A program made the translations under genes and the position numbers. A model generated the notes under the pieces. It made no database searches. It was not told the DNA's origin and saw nothing but the letters and a program-made list of their open reading frames with translations. A DNA stretch of 64,000 nt from Doris montereyensis. Lineage: Eukaryota > Mollusca > Gastropoda > Nudibranchia > Dorididae. Location: contig JAXRKP010000206.1 of NCBI GenBank assembly GCA_037039925.1, positions 277,501 through 341,500 on the forward strand, written 5' to 3'. How positions within the stretch are numbered: the first letter of the stretch is position 1; each line of letters opens with the position of its first letter. Shown here in pieces: positions 24,392 through 36,559 of the stretch.

Positions 24392-24800
24392 AAAGGGGAC
24401 AATTCACTGGAGAGGAATTCCTCAAGGCCCTGACCTTGATCAAGGTCCTTGAGAAAGCCGCGTTAGGTCACTGGCTATACAGGAAATCCTCAACGACGCT
24501 CATCATTATCAATATATTGTGAATGTGATGCTAACATCTTTGCTTTGTGACTTGCTGGGAAAAGGAGGGGGGGGGCGGGGTTAAATATAAATGTTTGATG
24601 TTAAATCGCACTAGAACGTGACGCTGGTGACGATTCTGAAGTCAGATGTACACAATTTGGACTTTTGCACCCCATCATTATGAGCGATGGGAACCGAAAT
24701 TTGAAGGAAATTTTCAGGCCGAAATTCAGGAAATTTTCACTTTACCCTTGATCAAGTCCGGGGCCTTGAGGACTGAAGTTCAATGGATTACAATGCCCAT
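24392..24800. mobile_element. MITE-like element with inverted ends
   Basis: The left end has 'ggacaattcactgga' and, at 24418-24446, 'ttcctcaaggccctgacctt' plus 'gatcaagg'. The right end at 24746-24776 has 'cccttgatcaagtccggggc' plus 'cttgagg', which is its reverse complement with few changes. The outer edges also pair loosely ('tgaagttcaatggattacaa' against the left edge). The interior is noncoding. Confidence 0.5.
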
Positions 24801-25296
24801 GTCGATTTTGAGAGAGTGGACATCGGTGGTTCTAATTCTATAATTAGAGTCGAAGTTTTTCCTTTTTACTTTCCCTCACGTGTCATCAATTATAAAGCCA
24901 TTTTCCACAATGGAGGCCTTGCGTGTTTCGGTCTTACACAACCTTGGTAGCTCTAGGGGAAGGAACATTACAAAAATGTGGGGACGGGTTGGGTTTTCTC
25001 TCTTCAAAACTAAGCCCAAAATCAGAAATTCTTCGTATTCGTACTAATGTAATTAAAATTCGCTGAATTCAAATATTATTATAACTTCAAGTAAAAAAAC
25101 CCAACCCATGGTTTGAGCAAAATTTTGCAACAAAAATGTTGCGTGAGCCTACCATTGAGTTGTTTTCCAGGTTTTTGACACCGAAAGAATTTCGTGAGCG
25201 AAAACTGGGAGTGGTTTTATTTAGATCTACTGCTAAAAATCCAAATGGTCATATCGAGTATTAAATGAACGTGATGACCAGAGATTGTGATACCCA
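24801..25296. other. Unique DNA, nothing recognised
   Basis: No coding or repeat feature was supported on either strand. Confidence 0.4.
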
Positions 25297-25401
<105 letters not shown>

Positions 25402-25424
25402 GACCAGCCAATTCTGCAAGTTGA

Positions 25425-25427
<3 letters not shown>

Positions 25428-25494
<67 letters not shown>

Positions 25495-25508
25495 GAGAGA
25501 GAGAGAGA

Positions 25509-25586
<78 letters not shown>

Positions 25587-25590
25587 CATA
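25428..25590. repeat. (GA)n microsatellite
   Basis: A GA dinucleotide array with three short interruptions (GTGA, GGTGA, GGAGA), immediately right of the ATT array. Confidence 0.97.
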
Positions 25591-26194
25591 ATTATCCCAA
25601 TTGTGAACACAGGAATCTATGATGAAGCCAGTGCGTTTGCTTACAGCCCAAATCAACAAAAAGTGGTCATGAATCTGAATATTGGAAAACAATGGTGCTG
25701 CTATAGATTATAAAAGCATATGAACATGTGGTCGATGCTCCTTTTCGATACTCCTTTTTGATACTCCTTCTCTCTGTCGTATTTGGTTAGTAATGAACTT
25801 ATGATAATTTCATAAAATTTACTTTAAATGTAGATATCGAAGGTTTGACACCTATATATAGCAATAGTATGCACCCTAACAGGAGCTGAAACATTCTCAA
25901 ACAAGCAAGTAATCTAGATAATATAACAAATATATAAGGTGCATTGTAAAACTGTATGATTGTGACATTCAAGGTTGTTTTATGTGCCCTAAATTACACA
26001 CACACACACACACATACACACGCATAAACACATATACCTTGATTTATTTCAATTGTAGGTTTCAGGGTGAAATTATACTTTTAACATTCGATTATTTCAT
26101 GTTCAGCATACGTCATTGAAGCACGCGTTGCCAGGTGATAAGAAAAAGGTGACAGATTAAGGAGAGGGAGGGAACACTGACTTTATGTAAAGAT
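25591..26194. other. Unique DNA with a short CA run
   Basis: A (CA)n run of about ten units lies near 25995-26015. The small frame downstream of the GA array is not recognisable. Confidence 0.4.
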
Positions 26195-26465
26195 AAAGAT
26201 GGATTTATAGTCTGTATCCCTGCAGGCTCACCGATTTGACATTATTTATCGCTCAGCGGGCCATTTCATTTGAAGTCTTTCTCACTTCCTGGGGAGTATA
26301 CAGTACAACTGCCCGAAAGGCTGACGCTTCATACTGTCAATATGACAAGATCCTTCCTTGCCTATAGGTGGGAACTCATTCACCTGAAGCAATTGAGAAA
26401 GGCTGACTCAAGTACCAGTGTCGTCTTTACAACCTCAAAATACTAAAAATTGCGACAAAGCACTC
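26195..26465 (-). repeat. SINE family C, copy 2
   Basis: Shares 'aagatggatttatagtctgt', 'gggccatttcatttgaagtc', 'ggagtatacagtacaactgc' and the head remnant 'ccagtgtcgtctttacaacc' with the other family C copies. The head is at the right, so the element reads on the minus strand. Confidence 0.75.
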
Positions 26466-26544
26466 CCCAAGTCTGTGGCACCTTATTTGTTTTCATTCTA
26501 TTTCTTACTTACTGAAGATTTAAAGCGACACAATATTTTACTTT

Positions 26545-26745
26545 TATTATACGTCAAATTAATGTCATTATTCCTACATAGTTATAGTGGCATGTTACTC
26601 CCACACATTAGAAAGACTGCGGTAATCTAAAACGATAATATAAGAAATTAATGTCATTATTCCTACATAGGTATAGTGGCATGTTACTTCACACACATTA
26701 GAAAGACTGCGGTAATCTAGAACGATAATATAACAAATTAATGGC
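26545..26745. repeat. Direct tandem duplication, about 88 bp
   Basis: 'attaatgtcattattcctac', 'tagtggcatgttact' and 'agaaagactgcggtaatcta' occur twice in succession with few differences, so this is a young local duplication. Confidence 0.85.
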
Positions 26746-27036
26746 ATGCATTTAATGGAGCATCACATAACCATACATCTGGTTGTGTGAATATAGTATT
26801 ATATGTCAAAACAGAGTCATTATGAAAATGTTATATTTATCTATTATCGTCTACTTTTAGACCTACAGCTATCTATTTATCTATCTGTCTAACTGCTTCT
26901 CCATAATGTGATATGAATATACATAACTGAAGATAGACAGATGGATAGATAAGCAGGTAGATATAAAGATAGATAGACAGATATGGGCAACGTCATGGGA
27001 TGTAGATAGATAGATAGATAATAAATACATAAATTA

Positions 27037-27040
27037 GATG

Positions 27041-27130
<90 letters not shown>
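27037..27130. repeat. (TA)n microsatellite
   Basis: About 45 uninterrupted TA units, preceded by GATA repeats. The Tyr-Ile frame across it is an artefact of the repeat. Confidence 0.97.
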
Positions 27131-27131
<1 letters not shown>

Positions 27132-27384
27132 TATGTGTGTTAAAACATACAGCAGCCCATTACAGAATTAAGCGTTCATTATGCATGTTAATACATTTAG
27201 TTCAAGTCATAAAACGACTTATGAAGTCATAAAATAGAGTAAGACATGGTAGTAATGTGTATTATGGAGACAGTTGGAAGGAACAGTCGCCCATAACTTT
27301 GGATAGACTGGCATGAGAGGCAATGTGTTTTGGTAACAAATAAATTATCCAGTTATCCAAGATGGCCATCTTTGCATCTGAGGC

Positions 27385-27526
27385 TTAGTCGTCTGCAGCT
27401 GCTTTACTCCTGTGAATCTTACACAGTTCCGCGTCGTACGACCGGCCTTCTCTCAGCGAGCAAAGTAACGTGTGCTTGCACTCTAGCTCGCACCTGTAAG
27501 TGGTGGGATACATGTTGTTGTAGGCT
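27385..27526 (-). CDS. Candidate terminal exon of an unidentified gene
   Basis: Read on minus, an AG acceptor (aatccccag, at 27527-27530) is followed by AYNNMYPTTYRCELECKHTL and LCSLREGRSYDAELCKIHRS with a short acidic tail and TAA at 27385-27387. Composition is protein-like, with four cysteines and balanced charge, unlike the repeat-derived frames around it. I recognise no family. Two other exon-like segments on the same strand lie upstream (31157-31251 and 32604-32694), but splice phases do not establish that they belong together. Confidence 0.3.
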
Positions 27527-27549
27527 CTGGGGATTCCATGAAGAAGATG

Positions 27550-27835
27550 TCATTCCATGAGACGAAGATGTATTATAAGATAGGGGCAATGTCATCAGAT
27601 GAAGATATATTATAAGATAGGGGCAATGTCATGAGATGAAGACATATTATAAGATAGGGGCAATGTCATGAGATGAAAGATATATTATAAGATAGGGGCA
27701 ATGTCATGAGATGAAGATGTATTATATGATAGCGGCAATGTCATGAGATGAAGATGTATTATAAGATAGCGGCAATGTCATGAGATGTATTATAAGACAT
27801 ATTATGAAATGAAATAGGGGCAATGTCATAAGATG
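27550..27835. repeat. 37-bp tandem repeat, about seven units
   Basis: The unit is 'gatgaagatatattataaga' followed by 'taggggcaatgtcatga'. It passes directly into the 19-bp array, with which it shares both ends of the unit. Confidence 0.9.
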
Positions 27836-30060
27836 AACATAAAGTCATGAATTGAAGACAATGCCATGAGAGGAAGACAATGCCATTAGATGAAGACACT
27901 GCCATGAAGTGATGTCAATGCCATGAAGTGAAGACAATGTCATTAGATCAAAACAATGCCATAAAATGAAGACAATACCATGAGATGAAGACAATGTCAT
28001 GAAGTGAAAACAGTGTCATGATATGAAGCAATGCTATGAGATGAATACAATGCGACGAGATGAAGACAATGTCATGAGACCAAGACAATGCCATTTGATG
28101 AAGACAATATCATGAGATGAAAACAAAGCCATGAAGTGAAGATAATGTCATAAAATGAAGACAATGCCATGAGATGAAGACAATGTCATGAAGTGAAGAC
28201 AATGCCATGAGATGAAGATAATGTCATAAAATGAAGACAATGTCATGAAAAAGAAGATAGCGTCATGAAGTGAAGATAATGCCATGAAGTGAAGACAATG
28301 TCATGAAGTGAAGACAATGTCATAAAGTGAAGACAATGTCATGAAGTGAAGATAATGTCATGAAGTGAAGACAATGTCATGAAGTGAAGATAATGTCATG
28401 AAGTGAAGACAATGTCATGAAGTAAAGACAATTCCATGAGATGAAGACAATGCCATGAAGTGAAAACAATGCCATGAGAAAGAAGACAATGTCATGAAGT
28501 GAAGACAATGCCATGAAGTGAAAACAATTCCATGAGATGAAGACAATGCCATGAAGTGAAAACAATGCCATGAGAAGAAGACAATGCCATGAAGTGAAAA
28601 CAATGCCATGAGAAGAAGACAATGCCATGAAGTGAAAACAATGCCATGAGATGAAGACAATGTCATGAAGTGAAAACAATGCTATGAGAAGAAGACAATG
28701 TCATGAAGTGAAAACAATTCCATGAGATGAAGACAATGCCATGAAGTGAAAACAATTCCATGAGATGAAAACAATGCTATGAGAAGAAGACAATGTCATG
28801 AAGTGAAGACAATGCCATGAAGTGAAAACAATGCCATGAGAGAAGACAATGTCATGAAGTGAAAACAATGCCATGAGAAGAAGACAATGCAAGAAGTGAA
28901 AACAATTCCATGAGATGAAGACAATGCCATGAAGTGAAAACAATTCCATGAGATGAAGACAATGCCATGAAGTGAAAACAATGCCATGAGTAGAAGACAA
29001 TGCCATGAAGTGAAAACAATTCCATGAGATGAAGACAATGCCATGAAGTAAAAACAATTCCATGAGATGAAGACAATGCCATGAAGTGAAAACAATTCCA
29101 TGAGATGAAGACAATGCCATGAAGTGAAAACAATTCCATGAGATGAAGACAATGCCATGAAGTGAAAACAATGCCATGAGATGAAGACAATGCCATGAAG
29201 TGAAAACAATTCCATGAGATGAAGACAATGCCATGAAGTGAAAACAATGCCATGAGATGACGACACTGTCATGAAGTGAAGACAATGCTATGAGATGAAG
29301 AAAATGCCATGACATAAAGACAAAGTCATGAAGTGAAGACAATGCCATGAGATGAAGACAATGTCATGAAGTGAAGACAATGCCATGGGAGGAAATCAAT
29401 GTTATGAAGTGAAGACGATGCCATTGAGATGAAGACAATGTCATGAAGTGGAGACATGGCATGAGATGAAGACAATGTCATGAAGTGAAGACAATGCCAT
29501 AAGATGAAGACACTGTCATGAAGTGATGACAATGGCATGAGATGAAGACAATGTCATGAAGACAATGCCATAAGATGAAGACACTGTCATGAAGTGAAGA
29601 CAATGGCATGAGATGAAGACAATGTCATGAAGTGAAGACAATGTCATGTGGTGAAGAAAATGCGATGAGATGAAGACAATGTGATGAGATAGAGACAATG
29701 TCATGAGATGAAGACAATATCATGAGATGAAGACAATGTCATGAGATGAAGTCATGTCATGAGATGAATTCAATGTCATGAGATGAAGTCAATGTCATGA
29801 GATGAAGACAATTTCATGAGATGAAGACAATGTCGTGAGATGAAGTCAATGTCATGAGATGAAGTCAATGTCATGAGATAGTCAATGTCATGAAATGAAG
29901 TCAATGTCATGAGATGAAGTCAATGTCATGAGATAAGTCAATGTCATGAGATAAGTCAATGTCATGAGATAAGTCAATGTCATGAGATGAAGTCAATGTC
30001 ATGAGATGAAGACAATGGCATGAGATGAAGACAATGTCATAAGATGAAGACCATGTCATG
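27836..30060. repeat. 19-bp satellite array, about 2.2 kb
   Basis: The unit is 'gatgaagacaatgtcatga' or 'gtgaaaacaatgccatga'. The middle part (about 28430-29270) is organised as alternating 'gatgaagac' and 'gtgaaaac' types, giving a 38-bp dimer; the right part (from about 29700) is uniform. Three units make 57 bases, so a 19-residue periodic frame remains open for up to 215 codons on the minus strand. It has no start context, splice site or family match and I do not regard it as coding. Confidence 0.93.
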
Positions 30061-30074
30061 AAATAAATAAATAG

Positions 30075-31130
<1,056 letters not shown>

Positions 31131-31156
31131 AGGTATGGTAGACAATAGGCACCTAC

Positions 31157-31251
31157 TTGTAAAACTGTTGGAAGAGAGCGTCGTCATTCTCCATCCGGTT
31201 GGCGAGATCGTCCCAGTCGTGAGGATATAAGCTTTGCATTTGGAACATTGA
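31157..31251 (-). CDS. Candidate internal exon of an unidentified gene
   Basis: On minus, a polypyrimidine tract and AG (cattcttccttcccag) precede SMFQMQSLYPHDWDDLANRM and ENDDALFQQFY, followed by a GTAGGT donor at 31151-31156. The peptide has ordinary composition and does not come from simple repeats. The upstream 55-bp array multiplies the acceptor and the first codons. Joining it directly to the exon-like segment at 32604-32694 gives a stop after about 20 codons, so either another exon lies between, an indel exists, or they are unrelated. Function unknown. Confidence 0.35.
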
Positions 31252-31500
31252 CTGGGAAGGAAGAATGCAATACATGAGGATATAAGCTTTTCATTTGGAA
31301 CATTGACTGGGAAGGAAGAATGTAATACATGAGGATATAAGCTTTTCATTTGGAACATTGACTGGGAAGGAAGAATGCATACATGAGGAATACATGAGGA
31401 TATAAGCTTTTCATTTGGAACATTGACTGGGAAGGAAGAATGTAATACATGAGGATATAAGCTTTTCATTTGGAACATTGACTGGGAAGGAAGAATGCAA
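31210..31500. repeat. 55-bp minisatellite built from an exon edge, about five units
   Basis: The unit contains 'tgaggatataagcttttcat', 'ttggaacattgactgggaag' and 'gaagaatg(c/t)aataca'. On minus each unit carries the acceptor-like 'cattcttccttcccag' followed by the first codons of the candidate exon. Confidence 0.85.
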
Positions 31501-31794
31501 TTGAGAACATTTTAGTTTGAGGTCCAGACCATGATTACTTTCTAAACCTTACCTACATCTATTAAGGCTATCAACCTATTTACATATTCATATTATGCTC
31601 GATCCTTCTATCTATGTATGAATCTATCTTATCTAACAATTTATCTATCCACAAGTTTTTACCTATGTAGCTCTATTTATCTATTGATCCCAGTCTGCTT
31701 CGAGACCACAGCCATGGTAGACAGGGGTACTTCAAAGAAACAAGCAAATTAATTTAATCCTATCTAGTTATCGATCCATCTACTAATTTATCAA

Positions 31795-31797
31795 CTA

Positions 31798-31858
<61 letters not shown>
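31795..31858. repeat. (CTAT)n microsatellite
   Basis: About 15 CTAT units, with looser GATA-type repeats on both sides (31550-31960). Confidence 0.95.
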
Positions 31859-31859
<1 letters not shown>

Positions 31860-31984
31860 GTGACACTTACATATTACATACACGTATATACATGTATCAA
31901 TATTACACCCATCTGTCTATCTAGCTAGCAGATATATACATTAATCTATCTATCTGTTGATCTTCCGAATGCAATTGTCTACTG

Positions 31985-32095
31985 ACTACTAGTGTGGCGT
32001 GGCTTCGGTGATCTATTGGTGTTTGGGCTACTCAACAGGATGATGAAGTTCTGGGTTCAAATCCTGGCAATGCTAGCATCTCGTGTTCTAGAGGC
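31985..32095 (+). repeat. SINE family A-type tRNA-like head, truncated
   Basis: GGCTTCGGTGATCTATTGGT followed by GGGTTCAAATCCTGGCAATG resembles the head of family A (15900 copy), including the B box. It stops at 'ctagaggcgatatac' and is followed at once by a family C body. Confidence 0.55.
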
Positions 32096-32099
32096 GATA

Positions 32100-32460
32100 T
32101 ACTTAAAGATAAAGAAAACCATAAAGATGGATTTTAAACTTCGTATCCCCGAACAAGACAGTGCCTGTCCACTGACTTTACTCCTCAGCAGGCCATTTCA
32201 TTCAAAATTCTTCTCAACTCTGGTGAGCATACAGTACAGTTGCCTGTCAGTCGCTTCCTACTTAAACTGACAAACTTCTTCTGTGCCTATGATAGCTGCT
32301 GGGTGTTCGTTCACACCTGAGTCAAGTGAGAATGTAGAGCGGAGAACACTTACGTTTCATAAAGAGGACAGCTTCATGAAAAGAACACACGATTGGGTCA
32401 GCCAGGGTTTCGAACCAGTGTGACGCCATCAAATTCACAACACTACTAATTGCGCTATTT
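32100..32460 (-). repeat. SINE family C, copy 3
   Basis: The body blocks 'aaagatggattttaaacttc', 'ggccatttcattcaaaattc' and 'gtgttcgttcacacctgagt' are shared. The head at the right reads, on minus, ATAGCGCAATTAGTAGTGTT and CACTGGTTCGAAACCCTGG, giving a clear tRNA-type B box. This is the best head of the family. Confidence 0.8.
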
Positions 32461-32603
32461 TATTATATTACACAAAAGAAACTGGGATAAGCTTTGGCTA
32501 CATGAGAGATAACGGCATTGAATGCACTTTATAGTTTAATTGCTAGTCTGAATGCAGCTGACTAAGGGTTTGGTTTTTTTGTCTCACTGGAAAAGAAACG
32601 TAC

Positions 32604-32694
32604 CTTTGGGCTGTAGCCATATTCCCACCGATGCGTCCTGGTATTTGTTGGCTTTTCCCAAGTCGAGGTAATACGTCACGTAGTCCAACACAGC
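32604..32694 (-). CDS. Candidate internal exon of an unidentified gene
   Basis: On minus, TTGTCATTGCAG precedes AVLDYVTYYLDLGKANKYQD and ASVGIWLQPK, and AAAG is followed by GTACGT, a good donor. The 91-nt exon leaves phase 1. The sequence is protein-like and lies in otherwise repeat-filled DNA. 'DASVGIWL' recalls the acidic-aromatic motif of some Golgi glycosyltransferases, but this is too weak to name a family. Candidate partners are 31157-31251 downstream and, speculatively, a hydrophobic-leader frame at 34246-34440 upstream. Confidence 0.4.
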
Positions 32695-32761
32695 CTGCAA
32701 TGACAAATGTCAAATGTCAAATGCCATGGTGAAAACTGTCGAGCATTAGAGTCAGCACAGG

Positions 32762-33039
32762 GTTTGATATGATTTGATTTGATTTGATTTGATTTGATTT
32801 GATTTGATTTGGTTTGATTTGATTTTGATTTGATTTGATTTGATTTGATTTTGATTTTGATTTGATTTGATTTGATTTTGATTTGATTTTGATTTTGATT
32901 TGATTTGATTTTGATTTTGATTCGATTTGATTTTGATTTGATTTAATTTGATTTTGATTTGATTTTGATTTGATTTTGATTTGATTTTATTTTGATTTGA
33001 TTTGATTTGATTTGATTTGATTTGATTTGATTTTGATTT
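32762..33039. repeat. (TTTGA)n / (TTTTGA)n array, expanded SINE-B tail
   Basis: Pentamer and hexamer units of TTGAT/TTTGAT, about 280 bases. The array abuts the 3' end of a minus-strand SINE-B copy whose normal tail is a few AATCAAATC units, so it is best read as that tail expanded. Confidence 0.9.
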
Positions 33040-33370
33040 GGTAGGAAGTTTAATTTGGTACGTACCGCCCTTGAAATTGTAAAACCCAAAGAGATCTTCT
33101 TTAACTAACGTGCACATAGTGTTGTGATGTGTACATGGGACCTCCTTTATAGTGTTTGTCTCCGACGGGACTAAGTGTCGATCCACCTACTTGGACCAGG
33201 GGGAATGGGAGGGCGGGGGGGGAGATTTGGGGGGGCGGGGGTAGATCTTGCTCGAAAAAACTCAAGACAATTTTTCAACCGTCGGGTATTTCAAAAGTGT
33301 TTTGGCTTGAATTGAATTGAATTGAACCAAAAAACTGAACCTACGATCTTTGGCTTGAGATACTAACACC
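33040..33370 (-). repeat. SINE family B, reversed copy
   Basis: On minus: 'cctggtccaagtaggtggat', 'tagtcccgtcggagacaaac', 'ggaggtcccatgtacacatc' and 'caacactatgtgcacgtta', then a short body into the AATC tail. The head ('gatcgtaggttcagtt') is worn. A C-rich stretch sits at the usual variable position. Confidence 0.8.
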
Positions 33371-33510
33371 TTCCTTGCCTCTAGCTTATCGTCTCCTCGT
33401 CAGCAGAGGAATACGTTTGCAAAACAACACATGTACTGACAAACTTTACTGCCAAACCAGGGGTTTGCACTAGTGACGTCATGGTAACAAACTCACAACA
33501 CTACCGTTTA
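33371..33510 (-). repeat. SINE family C head fragment
   Basis: 'gccaaaccaggggtttgcac', 'agtgacgtcatggtaaca' and 'aactcacaacactac' correspond to the head of family C as seen at 32400-32460. Confidence 0.5.
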
Positions 33511-33574
33511 CTCCGCATTGGATTGGATAGAAAAGTGGTAACAAAAAAACTTTTTTCTTCAAGTTAAAGGCGGG

Positions 33575-33850
33575 TGGACAGAGACAGGCTGCCGGACTGG
33601 AGATCATGAGGTCTCGAGTTCGAATCCTAGCAAAACCAGGTCCGAGTTGTGTTCCTTGGGAAAAGAACTCAACACGCATTTCCCTACTCTACCCAGGTGC
33701 AAATCGGTACAAGCTCTATCTTGGGAGTAAAAACCTGCGTCAGACTAGCGTCTAGCCGGAGTGGTGATTGTCCCTTGTTCCGCTTCACGCTATAGAAACC
33801 GGGATAAGTTCCGGCTCTTTAGGCCTTGAGGGCCTTGAAGGAACTTACAG
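33575..33850 (+). repeat. SINE family A, near-complete copy
   Basis: The head has GAGTTCGAATCCTAGC (B box), followed by 'tgtgttccttgggaaaagaa', 'tctacccaggtgcaaatcgg', 'gtgattgtcccttgttccgc' and 'ccttgagggccttgaaggaa'. Confidence 0.8.
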
Positions 33851-34999
33851 AGAGAAAGGTGGGTGGGAGTGGGGATTAGGGGAGGAGGAAGTGAGAGAAA
33901 TGTCAGACTACTTTTTTTTTTTAAGAGGGGAAAAGGGGGGGGGGGGAGGGGGCGGGGCGGCACCTGGCGAGTTTGGGACCAAAATGTCCATTTTCTGTTC
34001 TTTGCGTATTCGGATAGGACGATCATTTATCTACAAGTTTATGTCAGAAAAATGTCAATATGACGTATCATTTTTATGTAAAAGAATATTTTGTAAGCAT
34101 TGAGTAAGTAAAAATGGTCGTAAAAATCGTTTGCCGCCAACTACACTGACTGAGAAGATGTAACTACTTTTGTTATTAACAGGACATAATGGGGGAAGGG
34201 GGAGGGGCGGCACCTGGCACTCTTATAATATTATAATATGAAGTATTATGGCCTAATCTGGTAACATGATGTTCGCCTGGCTGTCAACAACACGCTCGCC
34301 GAGCTCTGATTACGTAAGAGGCGGGAGGGGATGTGCGGGGGGGGACCTTCAGCGTCGCCAGGTCTGTGGGTTTTGTAAACACACGAGACACAGTATAGAG
34401 TAGAAAGAATAGAACAAAAAACCCAAAAAAAAATGGTCATTTATGTCTGTTTTCACAACGACCCACGTCTAAAAATAGATTTACAATCCTCTTTACATTA
34501 GCAACAATGCGAGAGACTGTTGAAAGAGAAAAGTGTAAAGGCGCTGCTACTTTAGAAGGGCAACCCGTCTGAAGCGTCTTGTTTTGTGTTTCCCCCCGTT
34601 ATTTACCGACCGATTTGTATAATATTTGGTACACATGATTCCTTTGGTACATAATTCCAGTTTGGTACACAGATTTTTTTATTTGTACACAGATTCCGGA
34701 ATTTGTTACACAGAAATTCCATTTTTGCATATAAACAATGTTTTCTACAAAATTCATTAAAAAAACTTCTAAAAATTCCAGTTAACCCGATTTTGCATGT
34801 AGGTTCTAACTGAAAAAAATCGTAGCACAATTTTGAGGATTGTTTTCTAACTAAGTGGCGTTAAATTAAGGAACATTAAAATTTCATTGTTTCCACGCCT
34901 TTGAGGAAGAATTTTCATTCAGCTAAGGCGCCATTTTTCAATGATATTTATAAATTTTAAAGTTGGATATATATATATTAAAACCGAAAACCTTAATCA
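33851..34999. other. Mixed unique DNA with G-rich tracts
   Basis: Guanine runs lie near 33930-33960, 34195-34206 and 34338-34348. Around 34250-34440 the minus strand holds a 64-codon frame starting MTIFFWVFCSILSTLYCVSC, which looks like a hydrophobic leader but spans T9 and C8 runs and lacks an obvious donor. It could be a first exon of the unidentified minus-strand gene or chance. The plus strand there has TTACGTAA-like and GGCGGG elements. Nothing firmer was seen. Confidence 0.3.
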
Positions 35000-35860
35000 A
35001 AAGAAAGAAAATCACTACCATGGAGGCGCCCCCCCTTTATAAAAATACTTCGAATGGTATCACCCATGAGTAACATGCTCAAGTTATAAAATAGTTTTCA
35101 ATCAATCAAACAATCCAAAATATTCATGGTATCGCTACCATCTACCTATCTATCTTTCCATCCACCCATCCATCCATCCATTGTCTCAAAAATATCTTCT
35201 AGAGAGATCTATCTACCTACCGATCCAAGAGTTTGGAGGCTAAATCTCCTTCCATTTTATCAAAAATACAAGATCCGAATGGTATCGCTATCTGTTCTAA
35301 TATCGCAAGCATGGAACTGAAGATATTGGTTGTATCAAAAATAAAAAGTTCTAATATCGAAACCCTGGAGCTAAATCTCCTTCCTTGTATCAAAAATACT
35401 TACGAAAGGTATCGCTACCCTGGAGGCTAAATCTCCTTCCTTGCATCAAAAATACTTACGAATGGTATCGCTACCCTAATAAATTAAATCTCCTTCATTG
35501 TTTGCTTTGAGAAGTATAAATAAGAAAGAAAGTCCAATGTGTAGACAATGAAAGAAAACCAATGTATTATGCGGACAATCGGCAGGGCTATGGCCAAACT
35601 TTGGACCCTGGAGGCGGTGAAATCTCTTCCGATGACTATCCTCGAACTGTCTCAGAAATCATCCCAAAATACTTACGAATGGATATCGCTATCCCCTGGA
35701 GGCTAAATCTCCTTCCTTGTATCAAAAATACTTATCAGAGCTACCATGGAGAGTAAGCTTTCCTTCCTTGAATCAAAAATACGTTTTAACGAATGGTATT
35801 GCTACCATGGAGATATCAAGTCTGAGTCCTTGTATCAAAAACATTACGAATGAGCTTCCG
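35000..35860. repeat. Diverged minisatellite, about 56-bp unit
   Basis: Repeated blocks of 'ggaggctaaatctccttcct', 'tgtatcaaaaatacttacga' and 'atggtatcgctacc'. Many units are fused with CTAT-type repeats or unrelated sequence, so the array is irregular, and parts may be consensus noise. Confidence 0.75.
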
Positions 35861-36109
35861 GATAGTTGCCGTCCATGGTGTAAATTAGTTTAGTGAAAAC
35901 TGAACAGTTCTGCCACGCAGTAACGCTATGTATTTTTTATGACAGCTAAAAGGACGTGTTAGGGTTTCGTTGTCGTAACTTATTTGGCCACGAGTCCGTG
36001 TGCAGGTGTAGAGCAAAATGATTGCATCGACGATGTTAGAGGAAACCTGGGATGTCAAGATAAAACAGTGAGGCAAGGGAGGGAGGCATTTTCGGAAGCG
36101 ACTACAAAA

Positions 36110-36335
36110 GATTTGGTTTGATTTGACAGAGACCCAGATACTACCGACTGAGATGAGACTTGAGAGATTTGGAGAGGAGAGAGGAGATTTTGTTTTGTCC
36201 GGACTACCCTGTCGACAGCCAAGAGACGGAGACGTTCACATAGATGTTGTGATATGCGCACGTAACCTCCTTTTATCGTCCGTCAGAGAAATGGGACTAG
36301 GCGTAGGTCCAGCGTACCTGGATCTGGATCAGTCC
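36110..36335 (-). repeat. SINE family B, degraded reversed copy
   Basis: The tail 'tggtttgatttgac' is at the left, and 'acctccttttatcgtccgtc' with 'gatgttgtgatatgcgcacg' matches the middle of family B in reverse. The remainder is scrambled. Confidence 0.5.
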
Positions 36336-36559
36336 TGAAAATATTTTATTTTTAGAATAGAGTTTGTGACAACTAGTTATATGCCTGCCGCAAACTTGAA
36401 ATTAGGAATGCATCATTATTGGTTGTGGTTGTCAATTAATTTTCCGGCCGTCTATTGTCATTTCATTATCCAACTGTTGAAGTACATTTGTTGTGTAAAT
36501 AATGTGAGTGTATAATGTCGTGGAGAAAGAGAGACAGAGACAAGGAGAAATATCTATTG

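Noticed and set aside
28701..29704. Open frames of up to 215 codons on the minus strand (FISWHCLHFMALSSSHGIVF-like)
   Set aside because: They arise from the 19-bp satellite, whose three-unit period of 57 bases lacks stops in several frames at once. There are no splice sites, start context or family match.
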